DNA of 64,000 bases from Listeria costaricensis (GCF_900183385.1 NZ_FXUT01000013.1:1-64000), one strand, 5' to 3'. Counted from the first letter of the stretch, positions 24,962 through 34,913 are shown. Translations and numbers: made by a program. Notes: generated by a model not told the origin, from the letters alone.

Positions 24962-27677
24962 TTTGTTCTCCTCCTTTTGCTAGTGGCAACGAAAACCAGA
25001 AAACCGCCCCATGTCCCCTATGTCCACCAGCTTCCTGATTATAAGCGGCCATTCTGCCTTGATGCGCCCGCACGATGGAATAGCAGATCGACAGGCCGAT
25101 GCCAAGGCCACGTGTGCGGTCCGCCTGATCCTCTTCGCCCGCTGCAAGTCCGTCAAACAGGTGGGGCAGCTTGGCCGGCGGAATCCCTATCCCGTCATCT
25201 CGCACCGTAAAAACAGCCTCCTCGCCTGATCGACCGACTTCAAGCCAGACCTTGGCCGTTTCGCCGCCGTGTCGGAGGGCATTTTCGATCAGGTTGATCA
25301 AGACTTGCACGATTAGCGTCCCGTCCATTGGCACAAAAAGCGGCTCGTCGGGCACTTTGACATAAATTTCTCGGTCTGGGAAGCGTTGCTTGATGCGACC
25401 GACAGCCTCGGCGGCCACTTCTTCCACGATTTCTTCCGTCCGGTCGACTGTGACCAGCCCCTCGTTGATTCGAGTAATGGACAGCAAATTTTCCACCATG
25501 CGAATCAGCCATTCCGAGTCGTCCTTGATGTCATGAACCAGCTTCGTTTTCGTCTGGTCATCCATGGTTGCCGTATTTTCCAGAATCGCCGAACTGGCGC
25601 CTAGAATTCCGGTCAGCGGCGTGCGCAGGTCATGCGAGATTGCCCGAAGCAGATTCCCACGCATTTTCTCCTTTTCCGCCTCAATTAAGATCGTCCGCTG
25701 CTCATCAGAGAGTTTTTGTCGCTCTAATGCTATCGCCACTTGGCTGGTGATCATGCGGAGGAACAGCCGGTTGTCCTGTGTCAGCAGGCCTTTCTCTTTC
25801 AAGCAGTACACGCCCAAAACACCGAGTACTTGACCCTGCGAAATGACCGGCATGTAGTGACCCATGGCTCCCATCAACGTATCCGTTCCGGCACCGGCGC
25901 GTTTTTTATTTTTAAAAACCCAATGCGCCACGGCCTGTTCATCTTCTGTCAGCAGTTTATCGGCACCTGCTTCATCCGCTACCTGCTGGAATGCCGGCGC
26001 GTGCCCACTAAGCGGATCTTCCAGAAAAAATACCGCCGACCGCCCAAACAGCCTTGCAACATAGTCGTTGGTCAGTTCTGCGATCCCCGCCAAATTGCGC
26101 GTGACTAGGAGCTGCTTGTTGATTTCATAGAGGACTTCCGTACGGTGCTCCTTGGCGACCGCCTGCTTGGCCTGCTTTTTGATACGAACAGTTAGCGCGC
26201 TTGTGACCAGTGCGACAATTAGCATGATTGCAAAAGTGACTGGATAGCCGGCCTGAATCGTGTTAAATGTATACACAGGCGTGGTGAAGAAAAAGTTGAA
26301 CAGCAGCACGCCGAGAAGCGAACCTAAAACGCCGTACAGGTAGCCTTCTGTGATGCGCGAAATGATTAGCACGGATAAAATATAGACCATAATGACATTT
26401 TGATCGCCGATACCAAGTTCTGAAAGCCCGAGGGAGACGAGTGTCGCTAAAACTAGCAGTCCCATCATTTTCGCCGTATCATGCCAGGTGATTGGTTTAA
26501 TGAACTGGCGACGTCTGCGTGATTTTGCTTTTCGCCCGACAGCCATTTCAGCGGGAATAATGTGAATTTCAATGTTATGGATTTCCGAAATGATCTGGTC
26601 CTCCAAATATTCCTCCCACAGGCCGATCAGACGCCGTTTTCGCCGCGACTTGCCCACCACAATATCGGTCACACCGCTTTGCTTGGCATATTCCGCAATC
26701 GTTTCCGCCAAATTATCACCATTCAGCGTGACGATTTCCGCCCCGAGCCGCTCCGCCAGCTCTAGATTCTCCCGCAACGCCCGCTTTTCTTCCGGCAAAA
26801 TCTTCTCCGTGTCGCCATCGTCCACATAGAGCACCGTCCATGGCGCATGAAAAGCCTCAGCCGCACGTGCTCCCCAGCGAATCAAGCGACTGGAAGATGG
26901 CGCCAGACCAATACAGACTAGGAGCTTCATACTGGCAAACTTGTCCGTCAGAATCGATATTCGGCTATTTTCAAAACTGATTCGATCGGCCGCCTTCCGC
27001 AAAGCAATCTCTCGCAGCAGTTTTAAATTATCCTTCGTAAAAAAGTTCCTCATCGCAACACCGGCACGATCTGGCTGATAAATTTTCCCCTGCGCCAGCC
27101 GCTTGAGAAGCTCGTCCGGATCAATATCGATCAATTTGACCGTATCCGCCTGATCGAAAAACTGATCGGGAATCGTCTCCTGCACCACAATCTGTGTGAT
27201 GCCCGCGATGATGTCATTCAAACTCTCAATGTGCTGCACGTTGACCGTCGTATACACATCAATCCCGGCCGCAAGCAATTCCTCAATGTCCTGATAACGC
27301 TTCTTATTGCGCATCTCTTCAGCGTTCGTATGCGCCAGCTCATCCACCAAAATCAACTCCGGCTTCCGCGCCAGCGCCCCGTCCAAATCAAATTCCGTCA
27401 ATTGAATATTTCGATGCAAAACCTTTTTTGGGGAAAGGGTTTCGAGGCCCTTTGCCAGTTCAAGCGTCTCCGGCCGGGCGTGCGGTTCCAAATAACCGAT
27501 CACCACATCTCGACCGCTCTCGGCCTGTTCCCGCGCGTCATTCAGCATGGCATAAGTCTTGCCGACGCCTGCCGCATAGCCAAAATAAATCTTAAGCTTG
27601 CCGCCTTCCTCCTGAATTTCATTTTTAAACCGTCCCAAAAGTGCATCCGGATTCGGACGTTCGGCCTTCCTTTCCAT
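24930..27677 (-). CDS. kdpD: Sensor histidine kinase KdpD
   Basis: A 915-residue potassium/osmotic sensor. The KdpD N-terminal domain has a Walker A (GYAAGVGKT, 33-41), followed by a USP-like domain (about 245-370; in Gram-positives this binds c-di-AMP in known cases). Four membrane helices (DUF4118, about 395-500), a GAF-like domain (about 515-650) and the kinase core complete it. The core has phospho-His in SHDLRTPLTG near residue 681, N-box LIENALRHGG near 805 and DDGIGIPPAKLPHLFDG further on. The ATG at 27677 follows GGAGGTG; the ATG at 27695 is part of that site. Confidence 0.96.
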   Translation of the reverse strand: MERKAERPNPDALLGRFKNEIQEEGGKLKIYFGYAAGVGKTYAMLNDAREQAESGRDVVIGYLEPHARPETLELAKGLETLSPKKVLHRNIQLTEFDLDGALARKPELILVDELAHTNAEEMRNKKRYQDIEELLAAGIDVYTTVNVQHIESLNDIIAGITQIVVQETIPDQFFDQADTVKLIDIDPDELLKRLAQGKIYQPDRAGVAMRNFFTKDNLKLLREIALRKAADRISFENSRISILTDKFASMKLLVCIGLAPSSSRLIRWGARAAEAFHAPWTVLYVDDGDTEKILPEEKRALRENLELAERLGAEIVTLNGDNLAETIAEYAKQSGVTDIVVGKSRRKRRLIGLWEEYLEDQIISEIHNIEIHIIPAEMAVGRKAKSRRRRQFIKPITWHDTAKMMGLLVLATLVSLGLSELGIGDQNVIMVYILSVLIISRITEGYLYGVLGSLLGVLLFNFFFTTPVYTFNTIQAGYPVTFAIMLIVALVTSALTVRIKKQAKQAVAKEHRTEVLYEINKQLLVTRNLAGIAELTNDYVARLFGRSAVFFLEDPLSGHAPAFQQVADEAGADKLLTEDEQAVAHWVFKNKKRAGAGTDTLMGAMGHYMPVISQGQVLGVLGVYCLKEKGLLTQDNRLFLRMITSQVAIALERQKLSDEQRTILIEAEKEKMRGNLLRAISHDLRTPLTGILGASSAILENTATMDDQTKTKLVHDIKDDSEWLIRMVENLLSITRINEGLVTVDRTEEIVEEVAAEAVGRIKQRFPDREIYVKVPDEPLFVPMDGTLIVQVLINLIENALRHGGETAKVWLEVGRSGEEAVFTVRDDGIGIPPAKLPHLFDGLAAGEEDQADRTRGLGIGLSICYSIVRAHQGRMAAYNQEAGGHRGHGAVFWFSLPLAKGGEQNGTQTSHTFD

Positions 27678-27697
27678 GTTGAATGACACCTCCATTT

Positions 27698-28273
27698 CTA
27701 TGCTTTCAGTTTATCAAGCGCCAGATTGACTTGCAAAACATTCACTACCGGTTCCCCTAAAAATCCAGCGGTCCGCTTCGTTGTATAGCGGTCGATGATG
27801 TTGTCCACCGTTTCTTCCTCTATACCCCGTTCAGCGGCAATCCGTGCAGCCTGATATTTAGCGGCCTGAACAGAAATTTGCGGATCAACGCCGCTTGCCG
27901 AACCGGTCACCAGCTCCACTGGGACGGGCTTCTGATTTTGCGGATCAATTTTATGGTAATAGGCCACTCGTTTTTTAACTAGGGCCTGCTCGGCCGCGCT
28001 CATCGGGTTCAGGTTGCTCGGAGCTCCCGTATTGTCCGGCCTTCCCAACAAGTATTTCGGGTCTGTAAACGATTGGCCGATCAGTTTTGATCCGACCGTT
28101 CGACCATTTTCCTCTATTAAGCTGCCGTTCGCTTGGTCTTTGAAAGCAGCTTGGGCGATCAGTGTCACCACGCCCGGATAAGCGACTCCGCAAAGCAGTG
28201 TGAGCGCTAGAAAGCTCACGAAAACCGGCCGCCATATTTGAATGAATCGTTTGAGCATTTTTTCATTTTCCAT
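27698..28273 (-). CDS. kdpC: KdpC, potassium-transporting ATPase subunit C
   Basis: A 191-residue subunit with one N-terminal membrane helix (about 16-40, FVSFLALTLLCGVAYPGVVTLIAQ) and an extracytoplasmic domain. It contains the family motifs QSFTDPKYLLGRPDN (about 69-83) and ASGVDPQISVQAAKYQAARIA (about 127-147). KdpC stabilises the complex and raises ATP affinity of KdpB. The gene starts one base after the kdpB stop and ends 20 bp before kdpD. Confidence 0.96.
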   Translation of the reverse strand: MENEKMLKRFIQIWRPVFVSFLALTLLCGVAYPGVVTLIAQAAFKDQANGSLIEENGRTVGSKLIGQSFTDPKYLLGRPDNTGAPSNLNPMSAAEQALVKKRVAYYHKIDPQNQKPVPVELVTGSASGVDPQISVQAAKYQAARIAAERGIEEETVDNIIDRYTTKRTAGFLGEPVVNVLQVNLALDKLKA

Positions 28274-28274
28274 G

Positions 28275-30332
28275 TTAGGACACCCCCAATAATGTCAGCA
28301 GCAGATCGATCGCTTTGATGGCAATAAACGGCGCAATGATGCCGCCCAGTCCGTAGATAAACAGATTGCGGCTGAGCAGCTTTCCGGCGGGCATTTCATG
28401 ATATTTCACACCGCGCAGCGAAAGTGGGATCAGCGCCACGATGATCAGCGCGTTATAAATGATCGCCGATAGGATGGCGGTTGTCGGGCTGGTAAGCTGC
28501 ATCACGTTGAGCGCATCCAGCTCTGGGTATATACTATAGAAAAGCACGGGAATGATCGCAAAATATTTAGCAATGTCATTGGCCACGCTAAAGGTTGTCA
28601 GTGCGCCGCGTGTCATCAGGAGCTGCTTGCCGATTCGCACGATGTCGATCAGCTTGGTCGGGCTCGAATCGAGATCCACCATGTTGCCTGCCTCCTTGGC
28701 TGCCTGCGTCCCGGAGTTCATGGCGACTGCCACGTCTGCCTGTGCCAGGGCGGGCGCATCATTCGTCCCGTCTCCCGTCATCGCGACAAGATGGCCTTCT
28801 TTTTGATAGGAACGAATCAGATCGAGCTTGGCTTCCGGTGTGGCCTCGGCAAGAAAATCATCGACTCCTGCTTCTGCCGCAATGGCCGCAGCGGTCATCG
28901 GATTGTCACCGGTGATCATGATCGTCTTAATGCCCATTTTCCGCAGATCGACAAATCTTTCCTTCACACCGTTTTTCACGATATCCTTCAAATAAATGAC
29001 ACCCAATACGTCCTGATTCCGCACGACAACAAGTGGTGTCCCGCCCAGTCGCGCAATCCGTTCGACAATTTCATCACAGGCTGCCGGATAATGACCGCCA
29101 ATCTGCTCGATATATTTTTTCACTGCATCTGCCGCACCTTTACGAATTTTCTGTTCGCCAAAATCCACTCCGCTCATCCTCGTTTTGGCTGTAAAAGGAA
29201 TGAATGTCGCGCCCATCGAGCCGAAATCACGCCCCCGAATGTCGAACCGCTCCTTCGCCAGCACCACAATGCTTCTCCCCTCTGCCGTTTCGTCTGCAAT
29301 AGAGGAAAGCTGTGCGGCATCAGCCAAATCCTGCTCTCTGACACCCGGAACCGGAATGAATTCACTCGCTTTTCGGTTGCCAAGCGTAATCGTCCCCGTC
29401 TTGTCGAGCAAAAGCACATCCACGTCCCCAGCCGCTTCGATCGCACGGCCGCTCATGGCGAGCACGTTGGCCTGATTGAGCCGGCTCATTCCAGCAATCC
29501 CGATGGACGAAAGCAAGGCCCCAATTGTCGTGGGTGCCAGGCAAACGAGCAGCGCGACAACATTGGTTATTGAAATCGCCGCCCCGTTTCCGGCAAGCTC
29601 ACTGGAGAAGTGGGTAAATGGCACAAGTGTGACCGACACGACAAGGAAAATAATCGTCAATGTCACCAGCAAAATCTGCAGGGCTATTTCATTTGGCGTT
29701 TTCTTTCGCGCCGCCCCTTCAACCATGGCAATCATTTTATCCAGAAAACTTTCGCCTGCTTCGGAAGTGATTCGCACGACCAGCCAGTCTGACACGAGGG
29801 TCGTCCCGCCAGTCACAGCGCTTCGATCACCGCCAGACTCGCGAATGACCGGCGCGGATTCACCCGTAATCGCACTTTCGTCCACCGATGCCGCCCCGTC
29901 GATCACCTCGCCGTCCATTGGAATTTGTTCGCCTGCTTCTACAAAGACCACATCCCCTTTGTGCAGCGCATTCGACAGCACCTCCGTATAGTTAGCATGA
30001 TCCTCCGCCCGCTCTAGCTTCCGAGCCGTGACATCTTTCCGTGCGCTTCTCAAACTATCCGCTTGTGCCCGGCCGCGTCCTTCCGCGATCGCTTCGGCAA
30101 AGTTGGCAAAAAGCACCGTAAACCATAAGACTAGTGCGATCGCCAGCGTGTAGCCCGCCGCCGCATCCTCGACTCCAGCAAACGCGAGGAAATAGAGCAG
30201 TGTGGTCAAAACAGCCCCGATATAGACCACCAGCATGACAGGATTTTTAATTTGAATCTTCGGCGACAGCTTGACGAAAGATTGCACCGTCGCATCCCGA
30301 TAGATTTCTTTTTTTGAATCTTCTTTTTTCAT
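28275..30332 (-). CDS. kdpB: KdpB, potassium-transporting P-type ATPase subunit
   Basis: A 685-residue catalytic subunit of the Kdp K+ pump. It has the phosphorylation motif DKTGT (near residue 309), the TGES actuator loop ([12 protein letters not shown], about 155-166), the hinge [16 protein letters not shown] (about 515-530), and seven or so membrane helices. The ATG at 30332 follows GAGGTG; a GTG at 30341 is part of that site. All conserved catalytic residues I can check are present, so the pump should be functional. Confidence 0.97.
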   Translation of the reverse strand: MKKEDSKKEIYRDATVQSFVKLSPKIQIKNPVMLVVYIGAVLTTLLYFLAFAGVEDAAAGYTLAIALVLWFTVLFANFAEAIAEGRGRAQADSLRSARKDVTARKLERAEDHANYTEVLSNALHKGDVVFVEAGEQIPMDGEVIDGAASVDESAITGESAPVIRESGGDRSAVTGGTTLVSDWLVVRITSEAGESFLDKMIAMVEGAARKKTPNEIALQILLVTLTIIFLVVSVTLVPFTHFSSELAGNGAAISITNVVALLVCLAPTTIGALLSSIGIAGMSRLNQANVLAMSGRAIEAAGDVDVLLLDKTGTITLGNRKASEFIPVPGVREQDLADAAQLSSIADETAEGRSIVVLAKERFDIRGRDFGSMGATFIPFTAKTRMSGVDFGEQKIRKGAADAVKKYIEQIGGHYPAACDEIVERIARLGGTPLVVVRNQDVLGVIYLKDIVKNGVKERFVDLRKMGIKTIMITGDNPMTAAAIAAEAGVDDFLAEATPEAKLDLIRSYQKEGHLVAMTGDGTNDAPALAQADVAVAMNSGTQAAKEAGNMVDLDSSPTKLIDIVRIGKQLLMTRGALTTFSVANDIAKYFAIIPVLFYSIYPELDALNVMQLTSPTTAILSAIIYNALIIVALIPLSLRGVKYHEMPAGKLLSRNLFIYGLGGIIAPFIAIKAIDLLLTLLGVS

Positions 30333-30342
30333 CTTAATCACC

Positions 30343-32031
30343 TCAATTTAAAGTTGTGAAAAAGTCTGCAAGCGGACCAAGCGCCAAGGCTGGCAAAAAG
30401 CTGAGCGCTCCGACAAGCAGAATCACACCGAGAAGCAGACCGACAAACAGGCCGTTCGAGGTCGAAAGGGTTCCGCTGCTTTCCGCCACACTTTTCTTCT
30501 TCGCCAGACTGCCGGCCAGAAAGATGGCTGCCACCATGGGAATAAATCGACCGAGGAGCATCATCGTCCCGCCGACCAGATTGGTAAACGGATTGTCCGC
30601 CGCATATCCCGCAAAAGCACTCCCGTTATTGTTGCCCATCGAGGTAAACGCATAAAGCACTTCCGAAAAGCCATGCGCCGAGCCGTTCGACAAGTAGCCG
30701 AATGTCTGCGGCAGAATCGTTGCAGCGGCCGTCCCGAGCAGCGTTAAAAGAGGGGGCACAAGGACAAGCAGGCAGACCATTTTCATCTCATACGGCTCGA
30801 TTTTTTTGCCCAAATATTCAGGCGTCCGACCCACCATCAGCCCCGCAATAAATACCGTCAGAATCACAAAAGCCAGCATGCCGTAGAGTCCGCTGCCCAC
30901 ACCGCCGAAAATCACTTCGCCGAGCTGCATCATAAACAGCGGCACCATCCCGCCGAGCGGTGTCAGACTGTCATGCATGGCATTCACCGCCCCGTTGGAA
31001 GCAGCCGTTGTCGAGACACTGAACAGCGCCGACTGGCCAATCCCAAAGCGCGCTTCCTTCCCTTCCATGCTGCCACCTGTCGACACCCCTGCAAAATCAG
31101 GCCCCGTATACATCTCAGCCGCCGTAATCCCAATCAGCCCAATCACAAAGACCAGCATCATCGCCACAAAAATGGCCCGTCCTTGCCGCATGTCCCTAAC
31201 CGCCTTCCCAAAAGTAAACACTAGCGCTGCCGGGATCAGCAAAATCGCCAGCATCTCCAAAAAGTTGGAAACGGCCGTCGGATTCTCAAAAGGGAACGCC
31301 GAATTGGCACCAAAAAAACCGCCACCATTTGTCCCGAGATGCTTGATGGCAATTTGACTAGCGGCCGGTCCCAGCGGAATCACTTGCCCCACGCCATCTT
31401 GAAGCGTTTCAACCACTTGGTAGGAAGAAAAAGTCTGCACAACGCCCTGCGAAACCAGTAAAACCGCCAAAACAAGCGAAAGCGGTAGCAGCAGATACAG
31501 GGTGATTTTTGTCAGATCCCGCCAAAAGTTCCCTAGACCGTGTGCTTTCTTATAAAGGAAGCCGCGAATCAGAACGAACAACACGGCAATCCCAGCCGCC
31601 GCCGAAACAAAATTCTGCACTGTCAACCCTAACATTTGGGCGAGATAGGAGAGCGTTCCTTCGCCGGAATAGGCCTGCCAGTTGGTATTTGAAACAAAAC
31701 TAGCCGCCGTATTGTAGGCCAGATCAAACGACATTCCTTGCAAATGTTCCGGATTGAGCGGCAACAATCCTTGCAGCAGAAGCAGCAGCATCAAAAAGGC
31801 CAGTCCTAGAAAGCTGAAAGCAAGTACTGAGAATGCGTAGCGCTTTGCTGTCATTTCACAGGCCGCGCTTTGGCCCATTAGTCGATAGATCGCCCGTTCA
31901 AGCGGACCGAGAATCTTTTCTAGCCAGACCTTCTCGCCAATCAGCAGCTTATGAATGTAAAGCCCCAGCGGAATTGCCAAAGCAACAAGCACTGCCAGAA
32001 AAAAAATATCTTGTATGATGATCGATTTCAT
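30343..32031 (-). CDS. kdpA: KdpA, potassium-binding channel-like subunit
   Basis: A 562-residue protein with ten membrane helices, homologous to K+ channels. It has degenerate selectivity-filter loops such as [16 protein letters not shown] (about 110-125), [15 protein letters not shown] (about 230-244), the segment [13 protein letters not shown] (about 335-347) and [13 protein letters not shown] (about 455-467). Length matches the family. Its ATG overlaps the kdpF stop (ATGA) and its end is 10 bp before the kdpB start. Confidence 0.97.
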   Translation of the reverse strand: MKSIIIQDIFFLAVLVALAIPLGLYIHKLLIGEKVWLEKILGPLERAIYRLMGQSAACEMTAKRYAFSVLAFSFLGLAFLMLLLLLQGLLPLNPEHLQGMSFDLAYNTAASFVSNTNWQAYSGEGTLSYLAQMLGLTVQNFVSAAAGIAVLFVLIRGFLYKKAHGLGNFWRDLTKITLYLLLPLSLVLAVLLVSQGVVQTFSSYQVVETLQDGVGQVIPLGPAASQIAIKHLGTNGGGFFGANSAFPFENPTAVSNFLEMLAILLIPAALVFTFGKAVRDMRQGRAIFVAMMLVFVIGLIGITAAEMYTGPDFAGVSTGGSMEGKEARFGIGQSALFSVSTTAASNGAVNAMHDSLTPLGGMVPLFMMQLGEVIFGGVGSGLYGMLAFVILTVFIAGLMVGRTPEYLGKKIEPYEMKMVCLLVLVPPLLTLLGTAAATILPQTFGYLSNGSAHGFSEVLYAFTSMGNNNGSAFAGYAADNPFTNLVGGTMMLLGRFIPMVAAIFLAGSLAKKKSVAESSGTLSTSNGLFVGLLLGVILLVGALSFLPALALGPLADFFTTLN

Positions 32032-32117
32032 AAGTCTTCACCTCTAAATAACACATAAAATAGATAGATCAATAATCCGAGCGCGATCAGCCCCATGAAA
32101 ATTGTGATGATCAACAT
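32028..32117 (-). CDS. kdpF: KdpF small membrane subunit
   Basis: A 29-codon gene ([20 protein letters not shown] then YVLFRGEDL) on the minus strand. It is a single hydrophobic helix with a short charged tail, overlapping the kdpA start in the ATGA manner. GGAGTGATTAG precedes the ATG. Size, hydrophobicity and place in front of kdpA identify KdpF, a lipid-like stabiliser of KdpABC that is often missed in annotation. It is the first gene of the kdpFABCDE operon. Confidence 0.88.
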   Translation of the reverse strand: MLIITIFMGLIALGLLIYLFYVLFRGEDL

Positions 32118-32162
32118 CTCTAATCACTCCTTTTTTTTCTGTTCTCATCCTCTTTCATGCCT

Positions 32163-32196
32163 ATCTTAACCGTAAAGTGCGTAAAGAGAGTGTAAA
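32163..32196 (-). promoter_or_regulatory. kdp promoter with candidate KdpE repeats
   Basis: On the minus strand three TTTAC repeats (complements of 32172-32176, 32181-32185, 32192-32196) precede a TAAGAT -10 (32163-32168). The first pair has the TTTACA-N5-TTTACG form resembling E. coli KdpE sites. The place, where a -35 would be, suits an OmpR-family activator. Binding is inferred. Confidence 0.5.
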
Positions 32197-32239
32197 AAAA
32201 GAAATCTAGGGAATAAAGATTGTATTAAGAATGTGCATC

Positions 32240-32275
32240 TGTGTAACAATTACACACATCAGTTAGATTGTGTAA
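32240..32275 (+). promoter_or_regulatory. Upstream activator site of the sigma-54 PTS operon
   Basis: A perfect inverted repeat TGTGTAA-CAA-TTACACA (32240-32256) is followed by another TGTGTAA half (32269-32275), 50-80 bp upstream of a sigma-54 promoter. This is the usual place of enhancer sites for LevR/CelR/ManR-type PRD activators. Related TGTGT(A/T)A sites occur before the second sigma-54 promoter of the window. Confidence 0.6.
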
Positions 32276-32290
32276 GCCTTTTTACATTTA

Positions 32291-32304
32291 TGAAAACGTT
32301 CTTA
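32291..32304 (+). promoter_or_regulatory. Candidate cre site
   Basis: TGAAAACGTTCTTA matches most of the CcpA-binding consensus and lies between the activator site and the -24 element. It could allow catabolite repression of the PTS operon, or of kdp on the other strand. Confidence 0.4.
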
Positions 32305-32320
32305 TAAAGCCATTTCAAAG

Positions 32321-32337
32321 TTGGCACGGTTTTTGCA
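32321..32337 (+). promoter_or_regulatory. Sigma-54 promoter of the PTS operon
   Basis: TTGGCACGGTTTTTGCA has the -24 GG (32323-32324) and -12 GC (32335-32336) separated by exactly 10 bp, an almost ideal RpoN promoter. It ends 38 bp before the IIB start. From memory, the orthologous lpo operon of L. monocytogenes is sigma-54 dependent. Confidence 0.88.
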
Positions 32338-32375
32338 TTATAGTTCTATGTAAAGTTGAAAAGGAGGAATTTAAA

Positions 32376-32681
32376 ATGAAAACAATTATGTTAGTTTGTT
32401 CTGCTGGGATGTCCACCAGTTTACTAGTAACTAAAATGGAAAAAGCGGCAGAAGCAGAAGGTATGGATGCAAAAATCTTTGCAGTAGCTGAAGCAGAAGC
32501 TGACAAACACATTGATGAAATCGATGTACTTCTTCTAGGACCACAAGTTCGTTTCTTAGAAGGCAGCATGAAGAAAAAATTGGAACCAAAAGGTATTCCA
32601 GTTGCTGTTATCAACAGTGTTGACTACGGCATGATGAAAGGCGACAACGTCTTAAAACAAGCACTTGAATTAATCAAGTAA
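32376..32681 (+). CDS. PTS EIIB, lactose/cellobiose family
   Basis: A 101-residue cytosolic phosphocarrier that passes phosphate from EIIA to the incoming sugar. The phospho-Cys is in the N-terminal loop MLVCSAGMSTSLLV (Cys near residue 8). The rest follows the family pattern (DVLLLGPQVRF at about 49-59). The ATG at 32376 follows AAGGAGG; earlier in-frame codons lie over the sigma-54 promoter and are not used. It is the first gene of a IIB-IIC-IIA operon. Cellobiose or lichenan oligomers are the expected substrates by homology. Codon choice here looks optimised compared with neighbours. Confidence 0.93.
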   Translation: MKTIMLVCSAGMSTSLLVTKMEKAAEAEGMDAKIFAVAEAEADKHIDEIDVLLLGPQVRFLEGSMKKKLEPKGIPVAVINSVDYGMMKGDNVLKQALELIK

Positions 32682-32755
32682 AACAGGTATCACCAGCAAT
32701 AGCTGTAAAATACTAAGCAGTCTTTCGAGATTGTCAAAAAAAGGAGATTATTATA

Positions 32756-34060
32756 ATGAATGGATTTATTGCTTTTATGGAGAAACACTTTATTCCATAC
32801 GCAGCAAAAATCGGCGGGCAGCGTCATCTAGTTGCAATTCGTGATGGTTTCATCGCAACAATGCCACTGATGATTCTCGGGTCTTTCGCCGTACTGATTA
32901 ACAACTTCCCGATTCAAGCATATCAAGACTTCATGAACGGACTTTTCGGAGAGGGCAAATGGCAAGCTTTCGGCGTTAACGTATGGAATGGTACTTTCGC
33001 GATTCTAGCACTTTTAATTTCTTTCACCGTTGCTTATAACCTTGCAAAATCTTACGACAAAGATGCACTTTCTTCTGGTGTCGTATCTGTTGCTTCTTTC
33101 TTCGCAATCGGCGCTGTTGCACCAGCTGCTGAAGGTGGCATGAGCATAGCTGGACTTGGATCTACTGGTCTTTTCCTAGCTCTTATTATCTCGATTATCT
33201 CTACTGAAATTTTCACTCGTCTAAGCGGCAGTGACAAATTGGTCATCAAAATGCCTGACGGTGTTCCACCAGCAGTTTCTCGTTCATTCGCAGCGCTATT
33301 CCCTGCAATGATCACAGTTTCTATCTTCGGTCTTATCACTGCGTTCTTCCAAGCAGCTGGTATCACTGACCTTGTAGCTGAATTCTACAAACTTATCCAA
33401 GAACCATTCATGGGTCTTGCAAACTCACTTCCAGCAGCACTACTGCTAGCATTTGTTTCTGCATTCCTTTGGTTCTTCGGTTTGCACGGTGCGAACATTA
33501 TCGACCCGTTCATGCAAACAATCAACGTTCCTGCTATTGAAGCAAACGTTAAAGCTCTTGAAGCTGGTAAAGAAATTCCTTACATCGTTAACAAACCTTT
33601 CTTCGATGCATTTGTAAACCTTGGTGGTACTGGTGCAACAATCGGTCTTGTTATCGCAATCTTCCTAGTAGCACGTAAACACAAAGCTTACATGACAGTT
33701 TCCAAATTGTCTGCAGCACCAGGTTTGTTCAACATCAATGAACCAATGATGTTCGGTCTTCCAATCGTACTGAACCCAATCATGTTCATTCCTTACATCT
33801 TGACTCCACTTGTACTTGTAACGGTTGCTTACTTTGCAACAGCATCTGGTCTTGTACCAGCTTGTACGATCGTTGTTCCTTGGACTACTCCACCAATCAT
33901 CGGCGGCTTCCTTGCAACACAAAGCCTTGCAGGTGGTATCTTGGCAGCAGTTAACTTGGCGCTTTCTATCATTATCTTCCTTCCATTCGCGAAAATGGCT
34001 CAAATCCAAGAGCTACGTCGTGAAAAAGAAGTTCAAGCTAAAGAAGCAGCTCAAGCTTAA
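32756..34060 (+). CDS. PTS EIIC permease, lactose/cellobiose family
   Basis: A 434-residue membrane permease. Typical family features are the N-terminal FMEKHFIPYAAKIGGQRHLVAIRDGF, about ten helices, the FFGLHGANIIDP segment (about 238-250) and the NINEPMMFGLPIVLNP loop (about 325-340). It ends in a charged Lys/Glu/Ala tail. Together with flanking IIB and IIA genes it makes a complete transporter for a beta-glucoside-type disaccharide. AAAGGAGATT precedes the ATG. Confidence 0.94.
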   Translation: MNGFIAFMEKHFIPYAAKIGGQRHLVAIRDGFIATMPLMILGSFAVLINNFPIQAYQDFMNGLFGEGKWQAFGVNVWNGTFAILALLISFTVAYNLAKSYDKDALSSGVVSVASFFAIGAVAPAAEGGMSIAGLGSTGLFLALIISIISTEIFTRLSGSDKLVIKMPDGVPPAVSRSFAALFPAMITVSIFGLITAFFQAAGITDLVAEFYKLIQEPFMGLANSLPAALLLAFVSAFLWFFGLHGANIIDPFMQTINVPAIEANVKALEAGKEIPYIVNKPFFDAFVNLGGTGATIGLVIAIFLVARKHKAYMTVSKLSAAPGLFNINEPMMFGLPIVLNPIMFIPYILTPLVLVTVAYFATASGLVPACTIVVPWTTPPIIGGFLATQSLAGGILAAVNLALSIIIFLPFAKMAQIQELRREKEVQAKEAAQA

Positions 34061-34090
34061 TCTGGAATTCCTTTAAAGGACGTGTTAGAT

Positions 34091-34393
34091 ATGGATCTAG
34101 AACAAACAATTATGAGTTTGATCGTATTCGGCGGTAACGCCAAGAGCGACGCAATGCTTGCCATCGAAGCAGCTAAAAAAGGCGACTTTGAAACAGCTGA
34201 TAAACAAATCGAACAAGCAGAGCAGGCTTTACTTGAAGCGCATCATTCACAAACAGCCCTTATTCAAGGTGAAGCACGCGGCGAAAAAACAGAAGTATCC
34301 CTTCTTCTCGTCCATGCACAGGATCATTTAATGAATGCCATCACCTTTAAGGACTTGGCAAAAGAATTAGTCGATCTTTATCGGTCGAAATAA
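34091..34393 (+). CDS. PTS EIIA, lactose/cellobiose family
   Basis: A 100-residue trimeric helical phosphocarrier. The phospho-His is in the segment LLLVHAQDHLMNAI (near residue 75). The N-terminus has the IMSLIVFGGNAKSDAMLAIEAA pattern of the family. The ATG at 34091 follows AAAGGA; the GTG at 34082 overlaps that site. It is the last gene of the operon, followed by a strong terminator. Confidence 0.93.
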   Translation: MDLEQTIMSLIVFGGNAKSDAMLAIEAAKKGDFETADKQIEQAEQALLEAHHSQTALIQGEARGEKTEVSLLLVHAQDHLMNAITFKDLAKELVDLYRSK

Positions 34394-34396
34394 AAG

Positions 34397-34428
34397 AAAA
34401 CCTCCGGCGCGTGCGTCGGAGGTTTTTT
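34397..34428 (+). terminator. Terminator of the PTS operon
   Basis: A stem AAAACCTCCG / CGGAGGTTTT (34397-34406 with 34417-34426) has a 10-nt loop and T6, directly after the EIIA gene. Confidence 0.9.
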
Positions 34429-34477
34429 GCTTATTACATCAAAAAAAGCCAGCGCCATAAAGGCACCAGCTCGAGCG

Positions 34478-34801
34478 TCATCCGCTTTTCAAATTCTTGA
34501 TTAAATGCCGAATGGCCCAAATCGGATGACGAGTGAGCATCCGCGGCCCAGAAAAACGCATGACTGCTTTGATTCTTTCGCGATAGTCTTTTCGGTAGCA
34601 GTGCACTTGACACTTCTCACAGGTTCCTTTTTCCTCGCCAAAACGACAGTGGGACAGACGTGTATGCGCATAGCGTTCTAAATCTGCACATTCCTCACAC
34701 AAATCTTTCCCGCCGTGTTTTTTTCGACAATACAGGTGGATCATTGCACTGACTGTTCGCATTTCCTGCCTGATTTTAGGCCCATCATTGATTGCTTTCA
34801 C
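34478..34801 (-). CDS. YgbA-type (nitrous oxide-stimulated promoter) family protein
   Basis: A basic protein of about 107 residues with five or six cysteines in two groups (LCEECADLE at about 42-50 and CRFGEEKGTCEKCQVHCY at about 59-76). They look like a metal site. The pattern fits the YgbA_NO family, linked in enterobacteria to nitric-oxide stress recovery. Residues near the end (PRMLTRHPIWAIRHLI) are typical. The GTG at 34801 follows AAGGGTGAGG; a TTG at 34825 lacks a site. There are no close partners. Confidence 0.75.
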   Translation of the reverse strand: MKAINDGPKIRQEMRTVSAMIHLYCRKKHGGKDLCEECADLERYAHTRLSHCRFGEEKGTCEKCQVHCYRKDYRERIKAVMRFSGPRMLTRHPIWAIRHLIKNLKSG

Positions 34802-34913
34802 ACGCCTCACCCTTTTTAAAATCAAATCGTGATTTTTCTCACATGAATGACCAACTGTTCTCGTTTATTTAACAGACAGCTGCCCCTCTTCAAAAAGCAG
34901 CCGCCTGCATGGA

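Noticed and set aside
32118-32375. c-di-AMP (ydaO-type) riboswitch before kdp
   Set aside because: The leader to kdpF is only about 40 nt, far too short, and no conserved motifs are seen.
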